From NCBI GenBank assembly GCA_002411365.1, contig DHSD01000030.1, forward strand, positions 106,376 through 170,375: a DNA stretch of 64,000 bases, read 5' to 3'. Positions 35,296 through 43,225 of the stretch are shown piece by piece. The translations under genes and the position numbers were made by a program. The notes below the pieces were generated by a model. That model ran no database searches. It was not told the origin of the DNA and saw only the letters and a program-made list of their open reading frames with translations. The first letter of the stretch is position 1. Each line of letters starts with the position of its first letter. This DNA comes from Ruminococcaceae bacterium UBA5295 (lineage in GTDB: Bacteria; Bacillota; Clostridia; Oscillospirales; Acutalibacteraceae).

Positions 35296-36141
35296 TTATT
35301 CCGCCTCCAGTTCCGTTAGTGACTTGTGCAGCTCGTCCATAGCAATTTTATACTGCTCGTCATTAGGGGCTTTGCCATGCCACCCAACCTGATTCTCCAT
35401 ATATGATACGCCTTTGCCCTTCACAGTCTTTGCAATTATGACGCTCGGCTTACCTTTTACGGTTTTTGCGTGGCAGAAAGCAGATTCAATAGCGTCAAAG
35501 TCATGGCCGTCAATCTTCTGCACATCGAACCCAAATGCCTTGAATTTTTCATCTATCGGTTCTGGGCCGGCGACTTCTTCAACCGGGCCGTCTATCTGAA
35601 GGCCATTATTGTCTACTATAAGGCACAGGTTGTCCAGCTTATGGTGTGCCGCAAACATAGCGGCCTCCCAAACCTGGCCTTCGTCTATCTCGCCATCGCC
35701 AAGCAGACTGTAAACACGGTATGACTTTTTGTCAAGCTTGCCGGCAAGCGCCATGCCGCATGCCGCGGAAACGCCCTGCCCGAGTGAGCCTGTGCTCATG
35801 TCTACGCCAGGCGTTTTTGTCATGTCCGGGTGCCCCTGAAGGCGTGAGCCAATGTGGCGGAATGTTTTAAGCTCTTCGAATGGGAAGTAGCCTTTGAGTG
35901 CAAGTGCGGCATAAAGCCCGGGGCACGTGTGGCCTTTTGAAAGGACAAAGCGGTCACGGCTTTCATCTTTAGGGTTGTTCGAGTCAATCTTCATTTCTTT
36001 AAAATAAAGGTAAGCGAAAATCTCAGCAGCGGACAGCGCACCGCCCGGATGGCCGGATTTTGCACTGTAAACGGCCGTCACAGCACCAATGCGAATCTTG
36101 CATGCGGCAATCTGCAACGCTTTTTTTTCTGACTTTTCCAT
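35296..36141 (-). CDS. Transketolase, N-terminal (thiamine diphosphate-binding) subunit
   Basis: The diphosphate-binding half of transketolase, 281 residues. It shows SGHPGGALSAAEI, SKGHTCPGLYAAL, SLGQGVSAACGMAL and the thiamine-diphosphate motif GDGEIDEGQVWEAAMFAAHHKLDNL ending in DNN. A KTVKGKGVSYMEN stretch near the C-terminus is typical. It is the first gene of a two-gene operon with a clear promoter and an AGGAGG ribosome site. Confidence 0.96.
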   Translation of the reverse strand: MEKSEKKALQIAACKIRIGAVTAVYSAKSGHPGGALSAAEIFAYLYFKEMKIDSNNPKDESRDRFVLSKGHTCPGLYAALALKGYFPFEELKTFRHIGSRLQGHPDMTKTPGVDMSTGSLGQGVSAACGMALAGKLDKKSYRVYSLLGDGEIDEGQVWEAAMFAAHHKLDNLCLIVDNNGLQIDGPVEEVAGPEPIDEKFKAFGFDVQKIDGHDFDAIESAFCHAKTVKGKPSVIIAKTVKGKGVSYMENQVGWHGKAPNDEQYKIAMDELHKSLTELEAE

Positions 36142-36197
36142 TCTGACCTCCTGAATACATTAAATTTTATAACTTTTAAACAATACATAACATGTTA

Positions 36198-36226
36198 ATT
36201 ATAGGATATGATTTCTCCATATTCAA
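36198..36226 (-). promoter_or_regulatory. Sigma-A promoter of the split transketolase
   Basis: On the minus strand TTGAAT (36221-36226) and TATAAT (36198-36203) with a 17-bp spacer lie about 57 bp upstream of the first gene. Confidence 0.8.
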
Positions 36227-36264
36227 TACCGCTATAGAATTACAGTTACAGCCAAACGCTAAAA

Positions 36265-37584
36265 TCAGTTTTTCACCGGCACATTTTGCGAAGCATCTTC
36301 ACTCGAATTGTCGTCAGGATAATCGTTGGCCGCATGGAATTTGTCGATAATCCAGAATATCACGCCGAGCAGCATGCCGACACATGTGCCAAGCGCCATG
36401 CCTGTCAGTTTTACTTGGCCGAGCTGGACGAATGCACCCGAAAGGCCTGTTACAAGAATTACGCTCGCCATGGCAAGATTCCTTGATCTGCTAAAATCGA
36501 CTTTCTGTTCAACAAAAAGTCTCAGGCCCGAAGCGGCAATCATGCCGTAAAGAAGAAAACTGACTCCTCCCATCACAGGCCCCGGTATAGACTGAATAAG
36601 CGCGGAAACTTTTCCGAAGAATGAAATCACTATCGAAATAACTGCGGCACCGCCTATTACCCACACACTGTAAACGCCTGTCATGGCCATAACACCTATG
36701 TTTTCGCCGTAAGTCGTCGTCGGCACGGAACCAAACATTCCGGAAATCATCGTAGAAAGCCCATCGCCAAGCAGCGTGCGGTGCAGTCCGGGGTCTTTCA
36801 GAATATCGCGCCCTATAATTTTTCCCGTGACAATCTGGTGCCCGATATGCTCAGAAACAACCACAAGTGTTGCCGGAAGTACAATGGAAATAGCATTCCA
36901 GTTGAATTTTGCAAGCTGAAAATGCGGAATGGTAAAAATCGGTGCCGCACTTACAGCACTCCAGTTTACAAGCCCGCATATAGCCGCCGCTATATACCCA
37001 ACAATAATAGCAATCAGTATCGGTATCACAGCTAAGAACCTGCGGAACAGAACTGACCCAAACACTGCAACACCGAGAGTTATGAGAAATACAGCGACGT
37101 TTTTAGGGTCGATTTTAGTATATGTATCAGTAAGGATAAGACCGCCCATTTTTGCCGCTGTGCCGGAAAGCTCAAGGCCTATTAATACTATGACCGAACC
37201 CATGGCAGCAGGCGGAAGTATGACATCTATCCATTTTGTGCCGCAGAATTTAATGATGAAGGCTACAAGGCACATTGCTGCACCTGTGACAACAAACCCG
37301 CCGAGTGCATACTGATATCCAAGGCCCGGAGTACTTATAATAATTGTAGCCGGTGCAATAAACGCAAAGCTGGAACCGAGGTATGCGGGGGCCTTGCACT
37401 TTGTGATAAAGATGTACAGCAGCGTTCCTACACCATTCATGAAAAGCACGACCGCCGGATTTATGCCAAGAAGGTTCGGCACAAGGACTGATGCGCTGAA
37501 CATGGCAAAAAGGTGCTGAATGCTCAAAGGGATCGCCTGTTGGATTGGTGGACGTTCTTCTACCTGAATGATTTTTTTTCGCAT
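36265..37584 (-). CDS. uraA: Uracil/xanthine-type nucleobase permease (NCS2)
   Basis: Nucleobase:cation symporter-2 family carrier of 439 residues with about 12-14 membrane segments. Family motifs include QHLFAMFSASVLVP near the N-terminus, LPATLVVVSEHIGHQ with the substrate-binding Glu-His pair in the middle, and GSVPTTTYGENIGVMAMTGVYS. The match to UraA/PyrP is closer than to xanthine permeases by eye, so uracil is the likely substrate. A hydrophilic tail of about 25 residues ends the protein. No neighbouring pyr gene is seen. The leader holds a terminator hairpin and a 22-bp palindrome (separate entries). Confidence 0.88.
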   Translation of the reverse strand: MRKKIIQVEERPPIQQAIPLSIQHLFAMFSASVLVPNLLGINPAVVLFMNGVGTLLYIFITKCKAPAYLGSSFAFIAPATIIISTPGLGYQYALGGFVVTGAAMCLVAFIIKFCGTKWIDVILPPAAMGSVIVLIGLELSGTAAKMGGLILTDTYTKIDPKNVAVFLITLGVAVFGSVLFRRFLAVIPILIAIIVGYIAAAICGLVNWSAVSAAPIFTIPHFQLAKFNWNAISIVLPATLVVVSEHIGHQIVTGKIIGRDILKDPGLHRTLLGDGLSTMISGMFGSVPTTTYGENIGVMAMTGVYSVWVIGGAAVISIVISFFGKVSALIQSIPGPVMGGVSFLLYGMIAASGLRLFVEQKVDFSRSRNLAMASVILVTGLSGAFVQLGQVKLTGMALGTCVGMLLGVIFWIIDKFHAANDYPDDNSSEDASQNVPVKN

Positions 37585-37613
37585 GTTTTTCTCTCCTCTA
37601 AATATATTTATTT

Positions 37614-37635
37614 GCTTTTCGGCATGCCGAAAAGC
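37614..37635 (-). repeat. Perfect 22-bp palindrome in the permease leader
   Basis: GCTTTTCGGCA joins its exact complement TGCCGAAAAGC. It lies between the hairpin terminator and the ribosome site of the permease gene, about 30 bp before its start. It could be a DNA operator or an RNA hairpin; no known consensus is recognised. Confidence 0.6.
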
Positions 37636-37637
37636 TT

Positions 37638-37685
37638 AAAAAAAAAGCCCGCCCGATGCTTGAAACACATCGGATGAGCTTTTTT
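37638..37685 (-). terminator. Hairpin terminator (or attenuator) between rubredoxin-fusion gene and permease
   Basis: On the minus strand AAGCTCATCCGATG and GCATCGGGCGGGCTT pair with small internal mismatches and are followed by nine T. It lies a few bases after the stop of the flavin reductase-rubredoxin gene and in front of the permease, so it may act as terminator of the first or attenuator of the second. Confidence 0.85.
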
Positions 37686-37691
37686 ATTCTG

Positions 37692-38348
37692 TTATTGCTG
37701 GCGCCGGAATGCTGTCTTCGGTGCCCCACAAATGGGGCACACCCAGTCATCCGGAAGTTCCTCAAGGGGAACAAAAGGATCACTGTAAACATATCCGCAA
37801 ACGGTGCATATCCAGTTTTCAGCATCCGTTTCTTTTTTCAATGGCTCCTCCATATAAGTCGGTGCATTTTTCGGTGCACGGCCTTTAATTACACGCCTGT
37901 AATAATCATAAGTCATCGGCTTGCCCTTTACAGCTTCACTGCCTGCAATGACTTCCGCAAGAAACACTGTGTGCATCTCTGTTTCGATACTCCTCGAAAC
38001 CCTGCAAAGGAACCAGCAACAGATATGCTCCTTAACAACAGGCACGCCTTCCTCGAGCACTCTGTAATTGATGTTTTTAAGCTTATCCGTATCGCGGCCA
38101 GACGTGAAGCCAAGCGCCCCAATTACAGCACCGGAAGTGTCTTCGGACAAAACGGAAACTGTAAAAATGCCATCTTTCTTAATGCACTCATTGCTGTAAT
38201 TGTCATGGCTTATGCTTACGGCAATCAGGTTGGGATGATTCGACACTTGAACAACAGTGTTCACAATGCATGCCGAAACTTTTTTCTCATTGTTTACGCC
38301 TATGGCATACATTCCATAAGATAAAGTACGGAATACATCGTCTGTCAA
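37692..38348 (-). CDS. Flavin reductase-rubredoxin fusion (high-molecular-weight rubredoxin type)
   Basis: Two-domain redox protein of 218 residues. Residues 1 to about 155 form a split-barrel flavin (FMN) reductase-like domain (YGMYAIGVNNEKKVSACIVN, GFTSGRDTDKL). Residues about 170-215 are a rubredoxin with CTVCGY and CPICG iron ligands (CxxC, 31 residues, CxxC). The same layout is found in Moorella Hrb, which passes electrons from NADH to a flavodiiron protein for oxygen or NO removal. No flavodiiron gene is in the window, so that role is inference. The start is TTG at 38348 with GGAGG eight bases upstream. Confidence 0.92.
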   Translation of the reverse strand: MTDDVFRTLSYGMYAIGVNNEKKVSACIVNTVVQVSNHPNLIAVSISHDNYSNECIKKDGIFTVSVLSEDTSGAVIGALGFTSGRDTDKLKNINYRVLEEGVPVVKEHICCWFLCRVSRSIETEMHTVFLAEVIAGSEAVKGKPMTYDYYRRVIKGRAPKNAPTYMEEPLKKETDAENWICTVCGYVYSDPFVPLEELPDDWVCPICGAPKTAFRRQQ

Positions 38349-38377
38349 TCATCACACCTCCTGAACACATTTTTACT

Positions 38378-38406
38378 ATTATACTGCATATAAAATATAA
38401 TTACAA
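38378..38406 (-). promoter_or_regulatory. Sigma-A promoter of the rubredoxin-fusion gene
   Basis: On the minus strand TTGTAA (38401-38406) and TATAAT (38378-38383) are spaced 17 bp, about 30 bp before the TTG start. Confidence 0.78.
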
Positions 38407-38456
38407 CACAAATTTAAGCTTTTCCATGCCGCGCAGGAATTTTAAGTATAGTACTT

Positions 38457-38484
38457 TTGATGCCGAACAAAATATATCTATAAT
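38457..38484 (+). promoter_or_regulatory. Sigma-A promoter of the metallophosphoesterase gene
   Basis: TTGATG (38457-38462) and TATAAT (38479-38484) with a 16-bp spacer lie just upstream of the gene. Confidence 0.68.
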
Positions 38485-38512
38485 CAATTACTTTTTACGA
38501 AGGTAACAAGAA

Positions 38513-39397
38513 ATGACATCACTTTCAACATTCAGAAGACTCAGCGAAGTTTTTGAGGCTTCCATGGAAATTCCTTTCGACAGTTCCTCAAAAATAGTGC
38601 TTATAAGCGACTGCCACCGCGGCAACGGAAACTGGGCCGATGATTTCAGCCACAATCAAAATCTTTATTACTGTGCAATTAAATATTACTATGAAAACGG
38701 ATTCACATATATAGACCTCGGCGACAGCGACGAGCTCTGGAAAAACAACAGCTTTTCAGATATCTGCAATATCTACAGTGATATTTTCCGGCTTCTCCAT
38801 AAATTTTATACCGAGCACCGCCTGTACATGATTTTCGGTAACCATGACATGGTAAAAAAATACCCGTGCTTTGTAAAGCAAAACATGGAACAGTTCTACA
38901 ACAGACGCACAGACAGATATGAAAGCCTTTTCCCCGGTATACAGATGCATGAAGGCCTTATACTGAAAAATACCGAAACAAACAAAAAACTGTTCCTCGT
39001 GCACGGCCATCAGGGCGATATAATCAGCGACATTTTCTGGAAAGTCGGCCGGTTCCTGTCGCGCCACATCTGGAGGAGGCTCGAATTTTTCGGTGTGAAA
39101 AACCCGATAAGTGCCGCTGTAAACCTCGTTAAAAAGAAAAAAGTTGAGAGAAAAATCTTCGAGTGGATAGTAGCAACAGGGCAGCCTGTAATTGCAGGGC
39201 ATACACACCGCCCTGCATGCCCCGGGAAGGGCGATATACCGTATTTCAACACCGGCAGCTGCATACATCCAAACTGCATTACATGCATTGAGATTGTAAA
39301 TTCAGTCATTTCACTTGTGGAATGGAATGTCGAAACACGTGAAGACCGCACAGTATTCATAAACCGTGAGTTTTTGGCTGAGCCAAGAAAGCTGTAG
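38513..39397 (+). CDS. Calcineurin-like metallophosphoesterase
   Basis: Soluble phosphoesterase of 294 residues with the full dimetal motif set: ISDCHRG (Asp33, His35), DLGDSDELW (with Ser where many have Asn or Asp), FGNHDM, VHGHQGD and AGHTHRP. The layout is nearest to the LpxH/UDP-diacylglucosamine or symmetrical Ap4A hydrolase-like group, but this Gram-positive context lacks lipid A genes, so the substrate is unknown. It is transcribed alone. Its stop is only four bases from the stop of the convergent recN gene, with no clear terminator between them. Confidence 0.85.
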   Translation: MTSLSTFRRLSEVFEASMEIPFDSSSKIVLISDCHRGNGNWADDFSHNQNLYYCAIKYYYENGFTYIDLGDSDELWKNNSFSDICNIYSDIFRLLHKFYTEHRLYMIFGNHDMVKKYPCFVKQNMEQFYNRRTDRYESLFPGIQMHEGLILKNTETNKKLFLVHGHQGDIISDIFWKVGRFLSRHIWRRLEFFGVKNPISAAVNLVKKKKVERKIFEWIVATGQPVIAGHTHRPACPGKGDIPYFNTGSCIHPNCITCIEIVNSVISLVEWNVETREDRTVFINREFLAEPRKL

Positions 39398-39401
39398 ACG
39401 A

Positions 39402-41099
39402 TTACCGGTGCAAATCTTTACGGCTGTTTTCTTCCTGCGCCATCTGAAGCATCTCTTCAGCATTTTTCATTGTCAGCGGCGTTATCCTTGCGCCACCCAT
39501 AATGCGCGCAAGCTCTTTGACACGGCCCTCCCTGCCAAGCTCCGAAATTTCAGTATAAGTCCTGCCGTCACGCACTTCTTTGCTTACAAGATACTGTGCA
39601 TCGGCAAGAGCGGCTATCTGTGCAAGGTGCGTAACACAGATTACCTGCCGGTTTTCAGAAACTTCATGCAGCTTAAGGCCGATTTTCTGCGCCGCATTCC
39701 CGCTCACGCCTGCGTCGATCTCATCAAAAATCAGCGTGCCGACTTCATCCCTGCCCGCAAGGACCGTCTTGATTGCGAGCATTATACGTGAGAGCTCACC
39801 GCCGGAAGCTATTTTTGCAATCGGCTTTGCGGGTTCACCTTCGTTTGCAGAAATTAGGAACTCAACGCGGTCGCAGCCGTTTGCATTTAATGGGCAGCGC
39901 TCCTGTTTTACTTCAAATGAAACATGCGGCATATTTAAGAACTCGAGTTCTTTTTTAACCTGAGCCGAAAACTCATGTGCCGCTTTGCTGCGCCATTCGG
40001 AAATTTCAAGTGCAAGGCACTCGGCTTTTTCTTTGCTCTTTTTGTATTCTTCCCTCAGGTGGGCGGCTGATTTATTTGAAGTCTTTATCATCGCAAGCTC
40101 CGCTTTGCTCTTGCCAAGGAATTTTATCATAGCTTCTACCGAGCCGCCGTATTTAAGGCCGAGGCGGTAAAGCGTATCGAGCCGCGCCTCAATACGGTCA
40201 AGTTCGGCTGGGTCATATTCAAGCTGGTCTGCATATCCGCTGAGCTCACCGGCACAGTCTTCAAGGTCATAGGAAATATTCTGCAGGCGCTCAGCCGTCT
40301 TGCTTAGCTCAGGCAGATACTGTGAAGCACCGCTCAGAGCGTCGGCAGCATTAGAAACCGCGGAAGCGGCGCCTTCCACTTCGTCATCGCCGTTAAGCGT
40401 TGTTTTTGCCTGACCAACGGCAGAAGCAATTTTTTCACTGTTGCGGTACATCGACCTTCTGCGCTCCAGTTCTTCCTGCTCGCCCGGCTTGAGGCCTGCT
40501 CCTTCAAGTTCGCTGATTTCGTAGTCAAGCAAATCGATTTGGCGGGCTTTCTGTGACTCGTCCATATTAATGGAATCAAGTTCAGCGTGCAGCTTTTGCA
40601 TTTCTGAATAATACTCAGAATACCTACTGAAAAGTTCCTTCGGCAGGCCCATGCTGTTAAGATAGGCAAGATGATTTTCCGGTGAAAGCAGACCATAGCT
40701 TTCGTGCTGGCCGTGAATATTTACAAGCAGAGAGGCAACCTGCTTTAGTACTGATACGGTTGCAGGACGGCCGTTTATGCGGCATGATGATTTCGAATCT
40801 GCGCTTATTTCCCGTTGAATGACAAGCGTCCCATCATCCTCAGCCTCATAGCCGCAGTCCGTTAGCTTCTGCAGCGCACGCTTTCCAACGTCTGTGAAAA
40901 CGGCACTGACACAGGCGGACTTTGCACCCGTCCTAATCATTTCACGGGAAGTCCGCTCACCAAGGATAGCGTGTATAGAATCTATAAGTATTGATTTTCC
41001 TGCGCCTGTTTCGCCAGTAAGTGCACTAAACCCGCCCCGGAAATTTATGCTGGCTTTTTCTATTACTGCAACATTTTCAATATAAAGCTGCGACAACAT
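39402..41099 (-). CDS. recN: DNA repair protein RecN
   Basis: SMC-like ATPase of 565 residues acting early in double-strand-break repair. Walker A GETGAGKSILID lies near residue 30. Coiled-coil arms occupy about 160-350. The ABC signature SGGELSRIMLAIK and Walker B LIFDEIDAGVSG are in the C-terminal head, followed by VICVTHLAQIAA. It begins four bases after the argR stop and is the last gene of the apparent operon, matching the conserved Firmicute argR-recN pair. Confidence 0.97.
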   Translation of the reverse strand: MLSQLYIENVAVIEKASINFRGGFSALTGETGAGKSILIDSIHAILGERTSREMIRTGAKSACVSAVFTDVGKRALQKLTDCGYEAEDDGTLVIQREISADSKSSCRINGRPATVSVLKQVASLLVNIHGQHESYGLLSPENHLAYLNSMGLPKELFSRYSEYYSEMQKLHAELDSINMDESQKARQIDLLDYEISELEGAGLKPGEQEELERRRSMYRNSEKIASAVGQAKTTLNGDDEVEGAASAVSNAADALSGASQYLPELSKTAERLQNISYDLEDCAGELSGYADQLEYDPAELDRIEARLDTLYRLGLKYGGSVEAMIKFLGKSKAELAMIKTSNKSAAHLREEYKKSKEKAECLALEISEWRSKAAHEFSAQVKKELEFLNMPHVSFEVKQERCPLNANGCDRVEFLISANEGEPAKPIAKIASGGELSRIMLAIKTVLAGRDEVGTLIFDEIDAGVSGNAAQKIGLKLHEVSENRQVICVTHLAQIAALADAQYLVSKEVRDGRTYTEISELGREGRVKELARIMGGARITPLTMKNAEEMLQMAQEENSRKDLHR

Positions 41100-41103
41100 A
41101 AAA

Positions 41104-41553
41104 TCACCTGACCATCTTTTTCAGTTCACCGGCAATAAAGGCAGCCTTTTCCTCCGATTTCATCAGGATGAAAATGGTGTCGTCTCCGGCAATAGTCCCA
41201 ACTATGTCGTTCCATGGAAAGGAATCCATCGCCGCACACACGGCATTAGCTGTGCCGGTATGGCACTTAACACATGCAATGTTCTGCGCCCAGTCTACTG
41301 AAACTGCAGAATTAATAAAAAGCGACCTAAATTTTTCAGCCGTTTCCCTTTTCTCTTCCTTTGGCTTTGCGTAGCGATAGCGCCCGCCTGACGAAAGCAT
41401 TTTTACAAGGCGCAACTCTTTTATGTCGCGTGAAACAGTTGCCTGCGTTACATCGAATTCAGCTTCCCGCAGGCGTTTAAGAAGTTCTTCCTGTGTATCT
41501 ATAGGGTATTTTTCGATCAGCTCCATGATTTTTTCATGGCGCTTTTTTTTCAT
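41104..41553 (-). CDS. argR: Arginine repressor ArgR/AhrC
   Basis: Arginine-responsive transcription regulator of 149 residues. The N-terminal winged-helix (MKKKRHEKIMELIEKYPIDTQEELLKRL, followed by VTQATVSRDIKELRLVK) binds ARG boxes. The C-terminal hexamerisation domain has the arginine-binding GDDTIFILM near its end. No arginine biosynthetic gene lies in the window; its linkage to recN and nadK is conserved across Firmicutes. Its start overlaps the nadK stop by four bases. Confidence 0.96.
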   Translation of the reverse strand: MKKKRHEKIMELIEKYPIDTQEELLKRLREAEFDVTQATVSRDIKELRLVKMLSSGGRYRYAKPKEEKRETAEKFRSLFINSAVSVDWAQNIACVKCHTGTANAVCAAMDSFPWNDIVGTIAGDDTIFILMKSEEKAAFIAGELKKMVR

Positions 41554-42413
41554 ATTTCATACCTCCCGTCGCCAAGTTTTTGGCTCACAATATCATAAAA
41601 ATTGTGGTTTTTAAGTCTTACAATTTTAGCTATTTTCTTAGAACGGCTGAATTCTATCCGTTTCTTTGGGTCTACCCTAACTGATATCTGGCCATCCATA
41701 GTAAGGTATGCTTCGCTTGGAGTCCTGAAATATGTTTGCACGCTGAGCTTTGCATTCGGCTCAAAAACTACAGGCCGAGTGAGAAGCGAATGGGCGCATA
41801 TAGGCGAAAGCAATATGCACGCGAGCTGAGGGTCTATGATTGGTCCGCCGGCTGAAAGTGAATATGCAGTAGAGCCCGTCGGTGTCGCAAAAATAAGGCC
41901 ATCGCCGCAGTATTCGCACACTGTCTGCCCATCAAGGGCAACGCGGAAATCCGGAATCGGCGCGAGCGCTCCGCGTGAAATTACAGCATCATTTAGCGCC
42001 GAGCTTGTTTTCTCCACGCCTTTCTCAGTGTAATGTACATCAAGCATCATACGTTTTTCTACATGATAGTCTCCTGTGGCAAGTTTTTCAAGCTCGTCAA
42101 ACTCATCTGTTTCAAGTTCGGCAAGAAAGCCAAGCCTGCCGACATTCACTCCGAGAATTGGTTTGTCGAACTCTGCAGCATGCCTTGCGTTATGGATAAT
42201 TGTCCCATCACCGCCAAGTACAATCATCATGTCGCACGAGCGTATCATCTCGTTGAAATCGTCAAAAAACATAATATCGGGCCGGTCAAAAGCATAGCGT
42301 AGGCTGCTTTTCATAAAAATCCCCGCGCCAAAACTCTGCAAGCGCTGTATAAGACGGTCCGTATGGTGGCGTGCCTGGCTTCGGCTTAGATTCGGCAGCA
42401 CGGCAATCCTCAT
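41550..42413 (-). CDS. nadK: NAD kinase
   Basis: Makes NADP from NAD and ATP or polyphosphate. The 287-residue protein has the catalytic GGDGTIIHNARH motif, the NVGRLGFL segment and NAD-binding TPTGSTAYSLSAGGP. Overlaps at both ends (tlyA stop, argR start) show tight coupling. It complements nadD at the other end of the window. Confidence 0.97.
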   Translation of the reverse strand: MRIAVLPNLSRSQARHHTDRLIQRLQSFGAGIFMKSSLRYAFDRPDIMFFDDFNEMIRSCDMMIVLGGDGTIIHNARHAAEFDKPILGVNVGRLGFLAELETDEFDELEKLATGDYHVEKRMMLDVHYTEKGVEKTSSALNDAVISRGALAPIPDFRVALDGQTVCEYCGDGLIFATPTGSTAYSLSAGGPIIDPQLACILLSPICAHSLLTRPVVFEPNAKLSVQTYFRTPSEAYLTMDGQISVRVDPKKRIEFSRSKKIAKIVRLKNHNFYDIVSQKLGDGRYEI

Positions 42414-43225
42414 GGCTTTTCACCGCCGTTCAAAACACGGTGTGACTGTTCCACAAGCCCGTTAATATCCGGTACAGTACCGGACGGCGTTTTTGTTTTT
42501 TTTACATAAAGCAAATATTCAATATTGCCTTCAGGGCCTTTGATGGGTGAAAAGGTCAGGCCAAAAACCGAAAATCCGTGTTGTAGAACGAAATCAATTA
42601 TTTCACTTATAACTTCGGCATGCACGGCTTTGTCGCGTACTACACCCTTTTTGCCGACTTTTTCTCTCCCGGCTTCAAACTGCGGTTTAATAAGGCAGAC
42701 GCCTTCACCGTTCTCTTTGAGAAATTTCCACGCTACAGGCAAGACAAGTTTCAGTGAAATAAAAGCAACATCTACGCTGAAAAAGTCGACTTTTTCCGGC
42801 ACCTGCTCCGAAGTTACGTAACGCACATTAGTGCGTTCGAGATTTACAACACGCGGGTCTGTCCGCAGTTTCCACGCGAGCTGACCGTAACCGACGTCAA
42901 TAGAATAGACTTTCACTGCACCATTCTGCAACATGCAGTCAGTAAAGCCACCGGTAGAAGCACCTATATCCATAGCAATTTTGCCGTGCAAATCAATCGG
43001 AAAAGTTTTCAATGCTTTTTCAAGTTTCAGGCCTCCACGGCTTACATACGGGAGAGTCTTTCCCCTGACTTCTATTTTCACTGACTCATGCAGCATTGTG
43101 CCAGGCTTATCCTCTTTCTGGCCATCAACATAAACATTACCCATCATTACGGCAATTTTTGCTTTTTCTCTGCTTTCTGTGAGTCCGTGCTCATAAATCA
43201 AGCAATCAAGTCTTTTTTTTGTCAT
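42410..43225 (-). CDS. tlyA: TlyA-family rRNA 2'-O-methyltransferase (S4 plus FtsJ domains)
   Basis: Protein of 271 residues with an N-terminal S4 RNA-binding domain (RLDCLIYEHGLTESREKAKIAVMMGNVYVDG) and an FtsJ/RrmJ-like methyltransferase domain beginning DIGASTGGFTDCML. Mycobacterial TlyA methylates 16S and 23S rRNA and affects capreomycin sensitivity; an older name is hemolysin A. The target here is inferred from family only. It overlaps dxs by 20 bp and nadK by four, reproducing the dxs-tlyA-nadK-argR-recN order. Confidence 0.94.
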   Translation of the reverse strand: MTKKRLDCLIYEHGLTESREKAKIAVMMGNVYVDGQKEDKPGTMLHESVKIEVRGKTLPYVSRGGLKLEKALKTFPIDLHGKIAMDIGASTGGFTDCMLQNGAVKVYSIDVGYGQLAWKLRTDPRVVNLERTNVRYVTSEQVPEKVDFFSVDVAFISLKLVLPVAWKFLKENGEGVCLIKPQFEAGREKVGKKGVVRDKAVHAEVISEIIDFVLQHGFSVFGLTFSPIKGPEGNIEYLLYVKKTKTPSGTVPDINGLVEQSHRVLNGGEKP

